A DNA stretch of 7,962 nt from an uncultured Clostridia bacterium (GTDB lineage Bacteria > Bacillota > Clostridia > Christensenellales > CAG-138): contig CALAXO010000045.1 of the NCBI GenBank assembly GCA_937894955.1, positions 1 to 7,962 on the forward strand. Direction: 5' to 3'. Every line of letters begins with the position of its first letter. The stretch's first letter is position 1. Under the pieces are notes generated by a model, which did no database searches, had not been told where the DNA came from, and was given only the letters and a program-made list of their open reading frames with translations. This document shows, in pieces, positions 1 to 6,688 of this stretch. The position numbers and the translations under genes were made by a program.

Positions 1-105
1 GTGATTTGTTCACTTCCCCAACGGATTTATCGGCCGTCGGGTGCGGGACGATCTGTGCAGATTGTTTTTTGCAAAGGAGCGAATTCCGATGCAGTTCTTG
101 TATAC
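1..105 (-). other. Leader of a gene leaving the window on the left
   Basis: This stretch lies just downstream of a consensus leftward promoter, so it should be the first ~100 nt of a transcript whose gene begins beyond position 1. I see no convincing start codon with a ribosome binding site inside the window. On the minus strand GGGGAA (14-19) is followed only 0-2 nt later by a GTG (11-13), which is too close, so the true start is probably just outside. No known riboswitch, T-box or tmRNA signature was recognised. Confidence 0.45.
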
Positions 106-107
106 AA
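98..107. promoter_or_regulatory. Palindrome TTGTATACAA at the transcription start
   Basis: This perfect 10-bp palindrome covers the expected +1 region of the leftward promoter at 112-140. Its GTATAC core resembles operators of GntR-family regulators. Two related sites, TTGTGAACAA (159-168) and TTGTTAACAA (170-179), lie upstream of the -35 box. A repressor-binding role is inferred from position and symmetry only. Confidence 0.4.
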
Positions 108-111
108 TTGC

Positions 112-140
112 ATTATAACATAGCAAAGTAATAATGTCAA
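112..140 (-). promoter_or_regulatory. Consensus sigma-A promoter, leftward
   Basis: On the minus strand TTGACA (140-135) and TATAAT (117-112) are separated by exactly 17 bp, a perfect match to the vegetative sigma consensus. Transcription should start near 103-105 and leave the window to the left. It lies after the terminator of the CotH-like gene, so it begins a separate unit in the same orientation. Confidence 0.8.
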
Positions 141-158
141 CTCTGTTTTGAGCTGAAA

Positions 159-179
159 TTGTGAACAATTTGTTAACAA
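159..179. promoter_or_regulatory. Tandem TTGT-N2-ACAA sites upstream of the -35 box
   Basis: TTGTGAACAA (159-168) and TTGTTAACAA (170-179) start 11 bp apart, one helical turn, so they face the same side of the DNA. The second is a perfect palindrome. Both fit the same TTGT-N2-ACAA pattern as the site at 98-107, about six turns away on the other side of the promoter. This arrangement would suit a dimeric regulator acting through a loop. No regulator is identified. Confidence 0.4.
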
Positions 180-361
180 TTCATTTTTCACGATGCGAAG
201 CGATATAAACGGTTTTAATCGAACGGTGGGATGCTGCTGCGGCAAGGCGCATGTTGAATTGAGAATTGTTTTTGCAGGAAAACACAGATTTTGAATACCA
301 TGTAAAAAATGAAAAACGTAAAAAGGAATAGAAACATACATATACAACATGCATACATAAA

Positions 362-399
362 AAAACGGGATACGCATCGAATCATGCAAATCCCGTTTT
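362..399 (-). terminator. Intrinsic terminator of the CotH-like gene
   Basis: The arms AAAACGGGAT (362-371) and ATCCCGTTTT (390-399) pair over 10 bp. The 18-nt loop itself contains GCAT/ATGC (374-377, 384-387). On the minus strand the hairpin runs into a T tract (complement of the A run 359-365). It lies about 50 bp past the stop codon at 450. Confidence 0.85.
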
Positions 400-449
400 A
401 GTCAGGTTTAGTTAAAAATCAACGGCGGCTTGCCGAAAACACCGGGGTT

Positions 450-2666
450 TTATCGGTTGACATGCATTGCAAGGCGCAGAATTGTGAGTGCATCGGAGGT
501 GCCGATAACGCCGTCGCCGTCCATATCCGCAAGCGTGAATGCCTGTTCGGAAAGCTGAATCAACTCAAGCGAGCAGCGCATTGCCGTCAATGCATCCGAA
601 ACGGTGATGCTGCCGTCCATATCAACATCGCCCGGTTGATAAGTTGTTTGTGTTGTAAGCCTTACATTGTCCACAAAAGCGCAGTCGTCACCGCTGTCCA
701 TGGAATTATCCTTGGAATAAATCCACTCAAAGCTGTAAGTTCCGGCAGATTCGGCCGTGAATGTATAATCAGTCCAGCCGATTTCGCCGCTCCTTTCAAA
801 CTTTTGGTTTCCGTTTGCTTTAAAGCTGAAAACATCGTAGGAAGCTTCGCTGCTGACCTTGTATCTGAAGGAGAGCGTATCGCCTGCCTGCATTGCAATA
901 TCGGAAAGGCGGAGCGCGGATGAGCTTGAGCCGATGCCTGCATTGCCGCTTACCGCATAGCGCATGCTGCCGGATTTTTCACCGTACCATGCGTTTGCGG
1001 TGTCGGTGGTGAAATCAAGACTGCCGCCCGCAACATTAAGTGCATCGTTGAGGGAAATCTGTTCCTGCGGCATCCACTGCCTGTCGAGCCATGAAATTCG
1101 CCCGGAGAGCCAGGTTTTCAGCTCCTGCGTGCCGTATTCGGAGTTATTGTTCCATTTGCGGTCGTTTGCAGCAGCGGCTGTTTTAAGGTAGGCCGCCTGT
1201 TTGTCTATCATGCGGAGCATGTCCGGAATCAACGTCTGCCTGTATTGAGCATATTTGTCGAGCAGCGCCTGACGGAATTCGGGATAGTCTTCGTAAAGAT
1301 GCTTGAACCACGGGCAGGAACTGTTGATAACCATGAAACCTGTGGTTCCCGTGCCGGAGGGACAGTCATAGCCATCGTTGTTGGAGCAGGCATTGTCCCA
1401 GTTTGCAAGCCCGTATGCAAGGTCAAAATCCCAAAGGGCCGTCATGTTCAGCGTGTCGTCATCCGCAATTTTGTACATGTAGCAGCTTGTTTTAAGGTTG
1501 CCGTCGATGTTCTTTGTGACTTCCTGCATGATTATGAAATCAATCCAGCTTGCGGTGTCAACATAATCGAAACACGAACTTGTCCCGCTCATGATTGCGT
1601 TGTGAACCCGCTGCAGGTATTCGGCAAGATATGCTCTCATGCTGTCCGCAAGGGCGGAATCCTCGGGTTCGGGAGCTTTGATGGTGAAAACATCGGCGTT
1701 GGGATTGGACTGGAAGGGTGAATTCACCCAAAGATCTTCGTCCCAATCGACTTTGTCCCCGGCGTCTTTTTCAATGAGGTAGCCGCCGGTGAGGTTTTCG
1801 GCAGTGGCTTCTTCAATGTCGATCTTTGTTTTTTCAACATCGATTCTTTCAACAAGGATATAGATGCCGTTATATGCGCCGTTCAGATAAACGTCCACAA
1901 ATTCGCATTTCGGCGTGTAGCCTATGCCGTCAAGCGCAAGCCCCGTTTTATAGGTAAGGTAATTGCGCATCAGCGAAGGATCGGAATAGCTTGCAACGAT
2001 TGCATACTTTTTGGTTTTCGGAATATCAAGCAGGGATTTTTTTTCGGAAAGCTTGATGGAATAAGGACGTTTCGGATCCCCCCAGGAGGTGTTGCCCCTG
2101 CCTTTTACAGAGCCCGTGCCGGAATAATTCCCGCTTGCAAATTGCTTTGAACCAAGGGTAAGGGTGAAGCTTGCATCGACCCATGTTTCCTTTGTGATTT
2201 GAGAAAACGGAATGCTTGCGTTGATATCAAGGCGCGGAAGGCTGTTCGCTGTTGTGAAAATATTGATGTTTTCCAATTCTTCACGGCTGACGGAAAAACC
2301 CTGACGGAAAGTGTAGCTGAAGGAATAGCTGCTGCCCGAACCCGTGACGGAAGCATTTGCATCTCCGTTGAAAAAATGAGAGTATTCGGGGCAGTAGGTG
2401 AAGCCGTCCGCAATCTGCGCATTCAGCGTGAGTGTTGCGGTTTCCGCAGCGGTGAAGGAATCCTCATCAAGCACGCCGTTCACGGTGCTGCACCCGTTGA
2501 TCCATGAAACGGTTACGCCATCGCCGAGATTCGGAGAAAGCGTGTAGATTTCCGCATTTTCAATGAGCGCGGCGTGCTCTGCATTCCGCTGCGCGGCGGC
2601 GGGAAGCAGCGGGAGTACCGCAACAAGCACCGCAAGCAGGGTGCAGAAAATCTTTTTGAGTTTCAT
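450..2666 (-). CDS. Secreted CotH-kinase-like protein with C-terminal dockerin
   Basis: This encodes a 738-residue exported protein. The start at 2666 is chosen because AGGAGG lies 10 nt upstream and the product then opens with a signal peptide (about residues 1-25: basic MKLKK, hydrophobic stretch, AAA cleavage site). Starts further upstream would put non-signal sequence before it. Residues ~145-530 form a CotH-type domain: GRGNTSW (189-195), KRPYSIKL (199-206), SDPSLMRNYL (228-237), DVYLNGAYNGIYILVE (258-273), GGYLIEKD (294-301), QEVTKNIDGN (371-380) and the metal-site motif WDFDLAYG (412-419). A beta-sandwich-like region (~540-672), probably ligand-binding, follows. Residues ~678-738 are a type I dockerin with two calcium loops (D680/D682/D684/D691 and D714/D716/D718/D725). 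CotH of Bacillus is an atypical kinase of spore-coat proteins. Here the dockerin implies docking on a cohesin-bearing, cellulosome-like scaffold. The substrate is unknown. It is monocistronic, with its own promoter and terminator. Confidence 0.92.
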   Translation of the reverse strand: MKLKKIFCTLLAVLVAVLPLLPAAAQRNAEHAALIENAEIYTLSPNLGDGVTVSWINGCSTVNGVLDEDSFTAAETATLTLNAQIADGFTYCPEYSHFFNGDANASVTGSGSSYSFSYTFRQGFSVSREELENINIFTTANSLPRLDINASIPFSQITKETWVDASFTLTLGSKQFASGNYSGTGSVKGRGNTSWGDPKRPYSIKLSEKKSLLDIPKTKKYAIVASYSDPSLMRNYLTYKTGLALDGIGYTPKCEFVDVYLNGAYNGIYILVERIDVEKTKIDIEEATAENLTGGYLIEKDAGDKVDWDEDLWVNSPFQSNPNADVFTIKAPEPEDSALADSMRAYLAEYLQRVHNAIMSGTSSCFDYVDTASWIDFIIMQEVTKNIDGNLKTSCYMYKIADDDTLNMTALWDFDLAYGLANWDNACSNNDGYDCPSGTGTTGFMVINSSCPWFKHLYEDYPEFRQALLDKYAQYRQTLIPDMLRMIDKQAAYLKTAAAANDRKWNNNSEYGTQELKTWLSGRISWLDRQWMPQEQISLNDALNVAGGSLDFTTDTANAWYGEKSGSMRYAVSGNAGIGSSSSALRLSDIAMQAGDTLSFRYKVSSEASYDVFSFKANGNQKFERSGEIGWTDYTFTAESAGTYSFEWIYSKDNSMDSGDDCAFVDNVRLTTQTTYQPGDVDMDGSITVSDALTAMRCSLELIQLSEQAFTLADMDGDGVIGTSDALTILRLAMHVNR

Positions 2667-2725
2667 AATGTAACAACCTCCTGTTTGTATGTGCAATCCG
2701 CGAACGGATGCAGACCACAGTGAAC

Positions 2726-2754
2726 AGTATAGCATATAGAATCTCAAAAGTAAA
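2726..2754 (-). promoter_or_regulatory. Promoter of the CotH-like gene
   Basis: On the minus strand TTTACT (2754-2749), 17 bp, and TATACT (2731-2726) form a good sigma-A promoter. A TGC just before the -10 box makes it an extended -10 type. The predicted start near 2719 gives a leader of about 55 nt. From 2755 to 2938 I see no gene, only AT-rich DNA with a weak dyad, ATGTA-N3-TACAT (2845-2857). Confidence 0.65.
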
Positions 2755-2938
2755 CAATTATTCGATGAGTTTTGAACATTTTGCCGGCGGAACATGAGCA
2801 AAAGCGGCACTTGTTTCAAAATGAACATTATTTTGCGTTAAAACATGTAACGTACATCCTTAGAAAACAGCCGCATCGGTTCGGAAATGCCCGTTAGACG
2901 CAATTCTGATATATGCAAGAAAACGAAACATGCCCAAC

Positions 2939-2977
2939 GCAAAAAAGCTCGCAGGGAGGGTGCGCGAGCTTTTTTGC
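2939..2977 (-). terminator. Terminator of degV (perfect 14-bp hairpin)
   Basis: Positions 2939-2952 and 2964-2977 are perfect inverted repeats around an 11-nt loop. The GC core GCTCGC/GCGAGC is flanked by A6/T6, so a U tract would follow the core in either direction. degV stops at 3025, so it is the likely user. It also shields the CotH-like gene from read-through. Confidence 0.88.
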
Positions 2978-3024
2978 TTAAGTAGGAAGGGGGGAATTCC
3001 TTTTCTGTGCTCCGGACAGAAGAA

Positions 3025-3915
3025 TCAGCTCTTTGCCTGCCTGAAGCCTTTTTTGCCGACGAAAAACAAAGCCAGTGTCCCCGGACCGACATGGGAACCC
3101 GTCACGGGTTCGTAAATAACGGTCAAAATATCCTTCGGCGGAGCAATTTCGCATATAAGCTCCGCAAGAGTGTTTGCATCTTCAATGCAGTCCGCATGGG
3201 CAATGCCGACTGTTTGGTTTGCAGCGTCAACAACGTATTCGCGATATTGTTCAGCGATTGCGCGCAGGGAGTGTTTTCTTCCGCGAACTCTGCCGAAAGT
3301 AACGATTTTCCCCTCGCCGTCGCCCTTCAGAAGGGGTTTGATATTCAAAATGTTGCCGATTGCAGCCTTTGCATTAGAAAGCCTTCCCGATGAACAGAGA
3401 TATTTGAGGTTGTCAACCGTGAAAACCTGACACATCCTGTCGCGGTAATCCGAAAGCAAATGTACCGCCGCAGAAAGGGCGATTCCCGAATCGCGAAGTT
3501 CCGCCGCACGCAGAACAACAAGCCCTTCACCGAGTGAGGCTCCGAGAGTGTCGATGAGCTCAATGGTTCGTTCGGGAAATTCTGCGCGAAGCTGAGCCGC
3601 TGCCACCATCCCGGCCTGAAATGAACCGCTCACGCCGGATGACATACCGATAAAAAGAATATCCTGCCCCGCTTCAAGCATGGGACGCATTTTCTCAACA
3701 TATTGAGCGGGTGTTATTTGGGAGGTTGTGACCCTTGTTCCGCTGCGCATTGCATCATAAAATGCTTTGGTATCAAAAGCGGAAAAATCCGGACAGTACA
3801 GCGCATCGCCGCCTTTTTCCGGCATGCTGAATGAAAACGGTATCTCCGCAATGCCCTTCCGCTCCAAAAGCTCAAGTTCAAGATTCGCGGAAGTATCGGT
3901 AATAATTCGGTACAC
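3025..3915 (-). CDS. DegV family fatty-acid-binding protein
   Basis: DegV proteins are cytosolic two-domain proteins that bind a fatty acid. The related FakB proteins present it to the FakA kinase for phospholipid synthesis, but whether this member does so is not known. Family signatures are all present in the 296-residue product: DTSANL (7-12), TTSQITP (63-69), SSGVSGSFQ (92-100), DTLGASLGEG (122-131), the signature VDNLKYLCSSGRLS (167-180) and the C-terminal GSHVGPGTLALFF (273-285). The length is normal. I place the start at the GTG 3913-3915: GAGG of the ribosome site then has 9 nt spacing and the protein begins MYRIITD, as DegV proteins usually do. Another GTG two codons upstream (3919-3921) is only 3 nt from GAGG. 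The gene is transcribed divergently from the DUF1836 gene and ends at its own terminator. Confidence 0.92.
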   Translation of the reverse strand: MYRIITDTSANLELELLERKGIAEIPFSFSMPEKGGDALYCPDFSAFDTKAFYDAMRSGTRVTTSQITPAQYVEKMRPMLEAGQDILFIGMSSGVSGSFQAGMVAAAQLRAEFPERTIELIDTLGASLGEGLVVLRAAELRDSGIALSAAVHLLSDYRDRMCQVFTVDNLKYLCSSGRLSNAKAAIGNILNIKPLLKGDGEGKIVTFGRVRGRKHSLRAIAEQYREYVVDAANQTVGIAHADCIEDANTLAELICEIAPPKDILTVIYEPVTGSHVGPGTLALFFVGKKGFRQAKS

Positions 3916-3950
3916 GTTCACTCACCTCACATCATCTAATCTACTGTAAC

Positions 3951-3979
3951 AGATTAACACGTTCGCGTGAATGTGTCAA
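3951..3979 (-). promoter_or_regulatory. Promoter of degV
   Basis: On the minus strand a consensus TTGACA (3979-3974) is followed after 17 bp by TAATCT (3956-3951), preceded by TGT, so an extended -10 compensates for the weak hexamer. The spacer contains CACG-TTCG-CGTG (3958-3969). The leader is short, about 30 nt, and the ribosome site GTGAGGTGA lies at 3922-3930. Confidence 0.6.
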
Positions 3980-4032
3980 GTGTTCAACGTAACAAAATAA
4001 GCCTTTTGAGCATATGTTTCGTGCAAATGCGC

Positions 4033-4061
4033 TTTACAGCGTTTGAATCCTGCACTATAAT
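4033..4061 (+). promoter_or_regulatory. Promoter of the DUF1836 gene
   Basis: TTTACA (4033-4038) and TATAAT (4056-4061) are 17 bp apart. A second TATAAT at 4116-4121, exactly 60 bp downstream, lacks a recognisable -35 box and is less convincing. Initiation near 4067 gives a leader of about 98 nt containing a tandem 9-mer TGCGGAAWA (4067-4075, 4076-4084) and a hairpin TTTGCG-CCC-CGCAAA (4131-4145). Confidence 0.7.
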
Positions 4062-4165
4062 ACATTTGCGGAAAATGCGGAATAATGCTTAAAATGTACA
4101 ATATGCACAATGCCGTATAATCTTTCGCAATTTGCGCCCCGCAAAGGGACGCAGGGGGAAAAACA

Positions 4166-4861
4166 ATGTCATATGATAAAGCCTTGATTGCGGGTAAGCT
4201 CCGTCGGTGGGAAAAGCATCTGATGCGCTTTCGCCTTCCCGAATGGGATGAGATACCAGATTTCGGTCTGTATATGGAGCAGACCGTTGACTTGCTGCGC
4301 AAATATTTGGATTATTTGCCGCCCGAACTGAAGGATGAAGAGGTTGTTACAAGCTCCGCCATCAACAACTATGTTCGCCGCGGGATCATGCCGGGTCCGA
4401 TTAAAAAAAAATACTATCGACCCCATATTGCGTGCCTTCTCATGATTTGCACGCTGAAACAGAGCCTTAACATGTCAATGATAAAAATCGCGCTGCCCTC
4501 ATGTGAGTGCAGCGCAGATGCGCACTGCGACGAATACTCAAAATCGCCGGTCGGTTTGACTGAAAACAGCCGCAATCCGGGTGTGCGCAGCGCGTATGAG
4601 TCGTTCATAAGCCGCCATGATCTGACCGCAAAATATTTTGTTCAGCAGGTTCGCCTTGCAAGTGCGGCACTTTTGGATCACGATGAAAAGCCGGATATTG
4701 CAGTTCAAACCACGGAAGAACTCGTTGTTTCCGCTGCAATAGTTGCAGGCTTTTCCCGCCTGCTTGCTGAAAAGTTGCTGCTTTTGGACGAAAAGGATCT
4801 TTCAAACGGCGGAAGCATCGATTGTGAGACGAATTCCGAACCCGGAGATGCCGGTGAATAA
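4166..4861 (+). CDS. DUF1836 domain protein, probable DNA-binding regulator
   Basis: The 231-residue product carries the DUF1836 hallmarks. An N-terminal RLPEWDEIPDFGLYMEQTV (23-41) precedes a helix-turn-helix-like block with SSAINNYVRRGIMPGP (63-78), KKKYYRPHIACLLMI (80-94) and LKQSLNMSMIKI (97-108). Such proteins are widespread in Firmicutes and resemble MerR-type DNA-binding domains, so a cytosolic transcriptional role is likely, but no target is known. The start has a strong AGGGGG site 7 nt upstream. An unusual feature is the cysteine/histidine cluster C113-E-C115 to H120-C121 directly after the DNA-binding block, which could bind metal. The C-terminal ~90 residues are mostly helical, end in an acidic tail, and resemble nothing I recognise. 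The gene faces away from degV and might regulate it, which is inference from position only. Confidence 0.85.
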   Translation: MSYDKALIAGKLRRWEKHLMRFRLPEWDEIPDFGLYMEQTVDLLRKYLDYLPPELKDEEVVTSSAINNYVRRGIMPGPIKKKYYRPHIACLLMICTLKQSLNMSMIKIALPSCECSADAHCDEYSKSPVGLTENSRNPGVRSAYESFISRHDLTAKYFVQQVRLASAALLDHDEKPDIAVQTTEELVVSAAIVAGFSRLLAEKLLLLDEKDLSNGGSIDCETNSEPGDAGE

Positions 4862-4903
4862 GCTGAATTAAGACAAAAAACGGATACATAAAGCGCAACC
4901 CGG

Positions 4904-4942
4904 GGCTTGCCGCGTCAACAGTAATACGGAAAGCCTTTTTTT
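4904..4942 (+). terminator. Terminator of the DUF1836 gene
   Basis: GGCTT (4904-4908) pairs with AAGCC (4931-4935). After one mismatch, CCG (4910-4912) pairs with CGG (4927-4929), closing a 14-nt loop. Seven T residues follow (4936-4942). It lies about 40 bp past the stop codon. Confidence 0.88.
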
Positions 4943-5030
4943 ACCGCCGGCAGCACATCGAAAAGATGCGTCAGTGACCCGAATTTGCCGAAAAACTGCC
5001 CGCAATGTTTTATACATGGCGATTTCAGCC

Positions 5031-5058
5031 TTGATTTACAGCAAAATATGAGTATAAT
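5031..5058 (+). promoter_or_regulatory. Promoter of aspS
   Basis: TTGATT (5031-5036) and TATAAT (5053-5058) lie 16 bp apart. The predicted start near 5065 leaves a leader of about 70 nt before the ATG at 5133. Confidence 0.6.
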
Positions 5059-5076
5059 AATAAGCGGAAGAATTCT

Positions 5077-5100
5077 GCCTGTGTGCAAAAAATTGCAGGC
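5077..5100 (+). promoter_or_regulatory. Leader hairpin before aspS
   Basis: GCCTG (5077-5081) and CAGGC (5096-5100) can pair around an A-rich loop. Only TTT follows shortly after, so this is not a terminator. The T-box antiterminator core TGGNACCGCG is absent, so T-box control can be excluded here. A role in mRNA stability or translation is possible but unproven. Confidence 0.3.
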
Positions 5101-5132
5101 GTTTCAATAACGAAAGGAATTATTGAATAAAA

Positions 5133-6467
5133 ATGGAAAGAACCTTAATCAGGGATATTCGAACAAAATGCGGCGAAACGGCAAAAGTATCGGGTTTTGT
5201 TGAAAACATTCGCGATGGCAAGTCAATGGCTTTTATTGTCATTAAGGACATCACCGGCAAGCTGCAAATAACCGTCGAAAAAGAGAAATGCCTCGCGCTT
5301 GTTGACGACATTGCGCGCATAACTCCGGATTCCGTAATCAGCTGCACAGGACTTGTTGCGGAGAACGAGTACGTTAAAATGGGCGGGATCGAGCTTCTGC
5401 CCACGGAACTTGAGATCGAATCCATTGCGGACGCGTTGCCGATCATCCGCAAGGAAATTCCTGCAACAAAGAAAAAACAGGCGGTTGAACGTTCTGCAAT
5501 CGATCAAAGGCTGAACTATCGCTGGATCGATCTGCGCACGGACGAGAATCAGCTTCTGTTCAAGGTTCAGAGCTGCCTTGTGAACGCAATGCGCGAATAT
5601 CTTCTTAACAAAAACTTTACCGAGATTCACACTCCGAAGCTTATCGGTGCGGCAAGCGAGAGCGGTGCGGATGTTTTTGAAGTTAAATATTTTGACCGCA
5701 AGGCGTATCTTGCCCAGAGCCCGCAGTTTTACAAGCAGATGGCAATGGCGGCGGGTTTTGAACGCATATTTGAAGTCGGCCCCGTTTTCCGTGCGGAAAA
5801 ATCTTTCACAAGCAAGCACGCAACTGAATTTACGGGCTTTGACCTTGAATTCAGCTATATTGAATCCTATCGTGACGTTATGCAGATTGAGGCCGAAATA
5901 CTGACATATGCGCTCGGCGTTGTCAACGAAAAATACGGCGGACGCATAAAAGAAGCTTTCGGCATTGAACTCATTGTGCCCACGCTTCCGTTCCCGGTTA
6001 TCACGCTTGCTGAGCTTTATGATGCTCTTGAAAAGGAATACGGCTATGTTCCCACGGAAGACGAACGCGGCGATTTGACCACAGAGGCAGAGAAGCTCAG
6101 CTTTGATTGGGTGAAGAAGCATTACAATCACGAGTTCCTCTTCATAACCGATTACTCCGCGGAAAAGCGCGCCTTCTATCATATGCGCGATGAAAACGGC
6201 GTTCCGCAGGGTTATGACCTTATCTGGCGCGGAGTTGAAATCACAACCGGTGCACAACGCGAGCATCGCTACGAAATTCTCAAAAAACAGGCGGACGAAA
6301 AAGGGCTCGGTGAAGACGTTAAGTTCTACCTTGAATTCTTTAAATACGGCTGCCCTCCGCACGGCGGTTTCGGTCTCGGTGTTGACCGTTTGACCATGCT
6401 GCTGCTTGGGCTTAACATTAAGGAAGCTATGTTCCTGTTCCGCAGCCCTGACAGGCTCAATCCGTAA
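5133..6467 (+). CDS. aspS: Aspartate--tRNA(Asp/Asn) ligase, archaeal/eukaryotic type
   Basis: This class II synthetase charges tRNA with aspartate using ATP in the cytosol. At 444 residues it lacks the ~150-residue GAD insertion of the usual bacterial AspRS (about 590) and has the archaeal/eukaryotic layout: OB-fold anticodon-binding domain (~1-105), linker, catalytic domain (~125-444). Visible are motif 1 (FTEIHTPKL, 162-170), the aspartate-site loop QSPQFYKQM (195-203), motif 2 (FRAEKS, then EFTGFDLE to 239), RGVEITTGAQREH (366-378) and motif 3 (GGFGLGVDR, 411-419). The C-terminus reads FLFRSPDRLNP where most relatives have FPRDPxRLxP. E24 occupies the OB-fold position where archaeal-type enzymes carry W (non-discriminating) or H (discriminating), so tRNA-Asn use cannot be read directly. 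An in-frame TGA 9 nt upstream fixes ATG 5133 as the earliest ATG start. AAAGGA (5113-5118) is distant, 14 nt. The gene is monocistronic. Confidence 0.93.
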   Translation: MERTLIRDIRTKCGETAKVSGFVENIRDGKSMAFIVIKDITGKLQITVEKEKCLALVDDIARITPDSVISCTGLVAENEYVKMGGIELLPTELEIESIADALPIIRKEIPATKKKQAVERSAIDQRLNYRWIDLRTDENQLLFKVQSCLVNAMREYLLNKNFTEIHTPKLIGAASESGADVFEVKYFDRKAYLAQSPQFYKQMAMAAGFERIFEVGPVFRAEKSFTSKHATEFTGFDLEFSYIESYRDVMQIEAEILTYALGVVNEKYGGRIKEAFGIELIVPTLPFPVITLAELYDALEKEYGYVPTEDERGDLTTEAEKLSFDWVKKHYNHEFLFITDYSAEKRAFYHMRDENGVPQGYDLIWRGVEITTGAQREHRYEILKKQADEKGLGEDVKFYLEFFKYGCPPHGGFGLGVDRLTMLLLGLNIKEAMFLFRSPDRLNP

Positions 6468-6542
6468 AACTTGCGAGTGCGGATGATTCCCAATTCTTTG
6501 AATTGATAAAATATCAAACATTGACAACGCAGGTTGCTCTTG

Positions 6543-6573
6543 AGAACTGCCCGTAACAGAGCGGTTCTTTTTT
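6543..6573 (+). terminator. Terminator of aspS
   Basis: AGAACTGC (6543-6550) pairs with GCGGTTCT (6561-6568), 8 bp with one G-U, around a 10-nt loop. Six T residues follow (6568-6573). It lies 76 bp beyond the aspS stop. Confidence 0.9.
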
Positions 6574-6600
6574 GCTGAATTTTCCGGATGCAAAACGAAC

Positions 6601-6682
6601 AAAACGGAACAGAAGCCGGCGGGTGAGGTTTCCGCCGGCTTCTGCATGAGGGTTTACGATAAAAAAGCTTCGGTGCTTTTAC
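6601..6682 (-). ncRNA. Candidate small RNA opposite the aspS 3' region
   Basis: A consensus promoter (6689-6717) points leftward into a region with no open reading frame of note. About 80 nt downstream the transcript meets a perfect 13-bp hairpin followed by a T-rich stretch, TTCCGTTTTG. The predicted RNA begins with a weak hairpin (AAAAGC/GCTTTT, arms 6675-6680 and 6663-6668), then a single-stranded segment with ACCCTCAT (6653-6646), then the terminator hairpin whose 9-nt loop shows ACCTCAC (6629-6623). Two exposed C-rich, anti-Shine-Dalgarno-like motifs are typical of Gram-positive base-pairing sRNAs such as RsaE/RoxS and FsrA, though no homology is claimed. The weak first hairpin with its T6 might stop transcription early. 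Expression is unproven, and it does not match any RNA family I know. Confidence 0.5.
6610..6644 (-). terminator. 13-bp GC-rich hairpin ending the candidate sRNA
   Basis: Positions 6610-6622 and 6632-6644 are perfect inverted repeats with a 9-nt loop. On the minus strand TTCCGTTTTG follows, a moderate U tract. On the plus strand the hairpin is followed by CATGAGGG, which cannot terminate. The aspS transcript already has its own terminator 37 bp earlier. Both points favour the leftward orientation. Confidence 0.6.
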
Positions 6683-6688
6683 AATTGT

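Noticed and set aside
27..389. Minus-strand open frame of 120 codons
   Set aside because: It overlaps a consensus promoter and the CotH-gene terminator, has no ribosome site, and its composition is that of AT-rich non-coding DNA.
2845..2857. Dyad ATGTA-N3-TACAT upstream of the CotH-like gene
   Set aside because: It is about 90 bp upstream of the -35 box, short, AT-rich and single, so chance is likely.
3958..3969. CACG-TTCG-CGTG inside the degV promoter spacer as an operator
   Set aside because: It has only 4-bp arms and no second copy nearby, so it is too weak to list as a site on its own.
5059..5132. T-box riboswitch in the aspS leader
   Set aside because: The leader is only about 70 nt and lacks the TGGNACCGCG antiterminator core and any terminator.
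5223..6647. Open frame of 474 codons on the minus strand opposite aspS
   Set aside because: It lies opposite a well-conserved synthetase, has no ribosome site or family motif, crosses the aspS terminator and the candidate sRNA, and looks like a codon-bias shadow.
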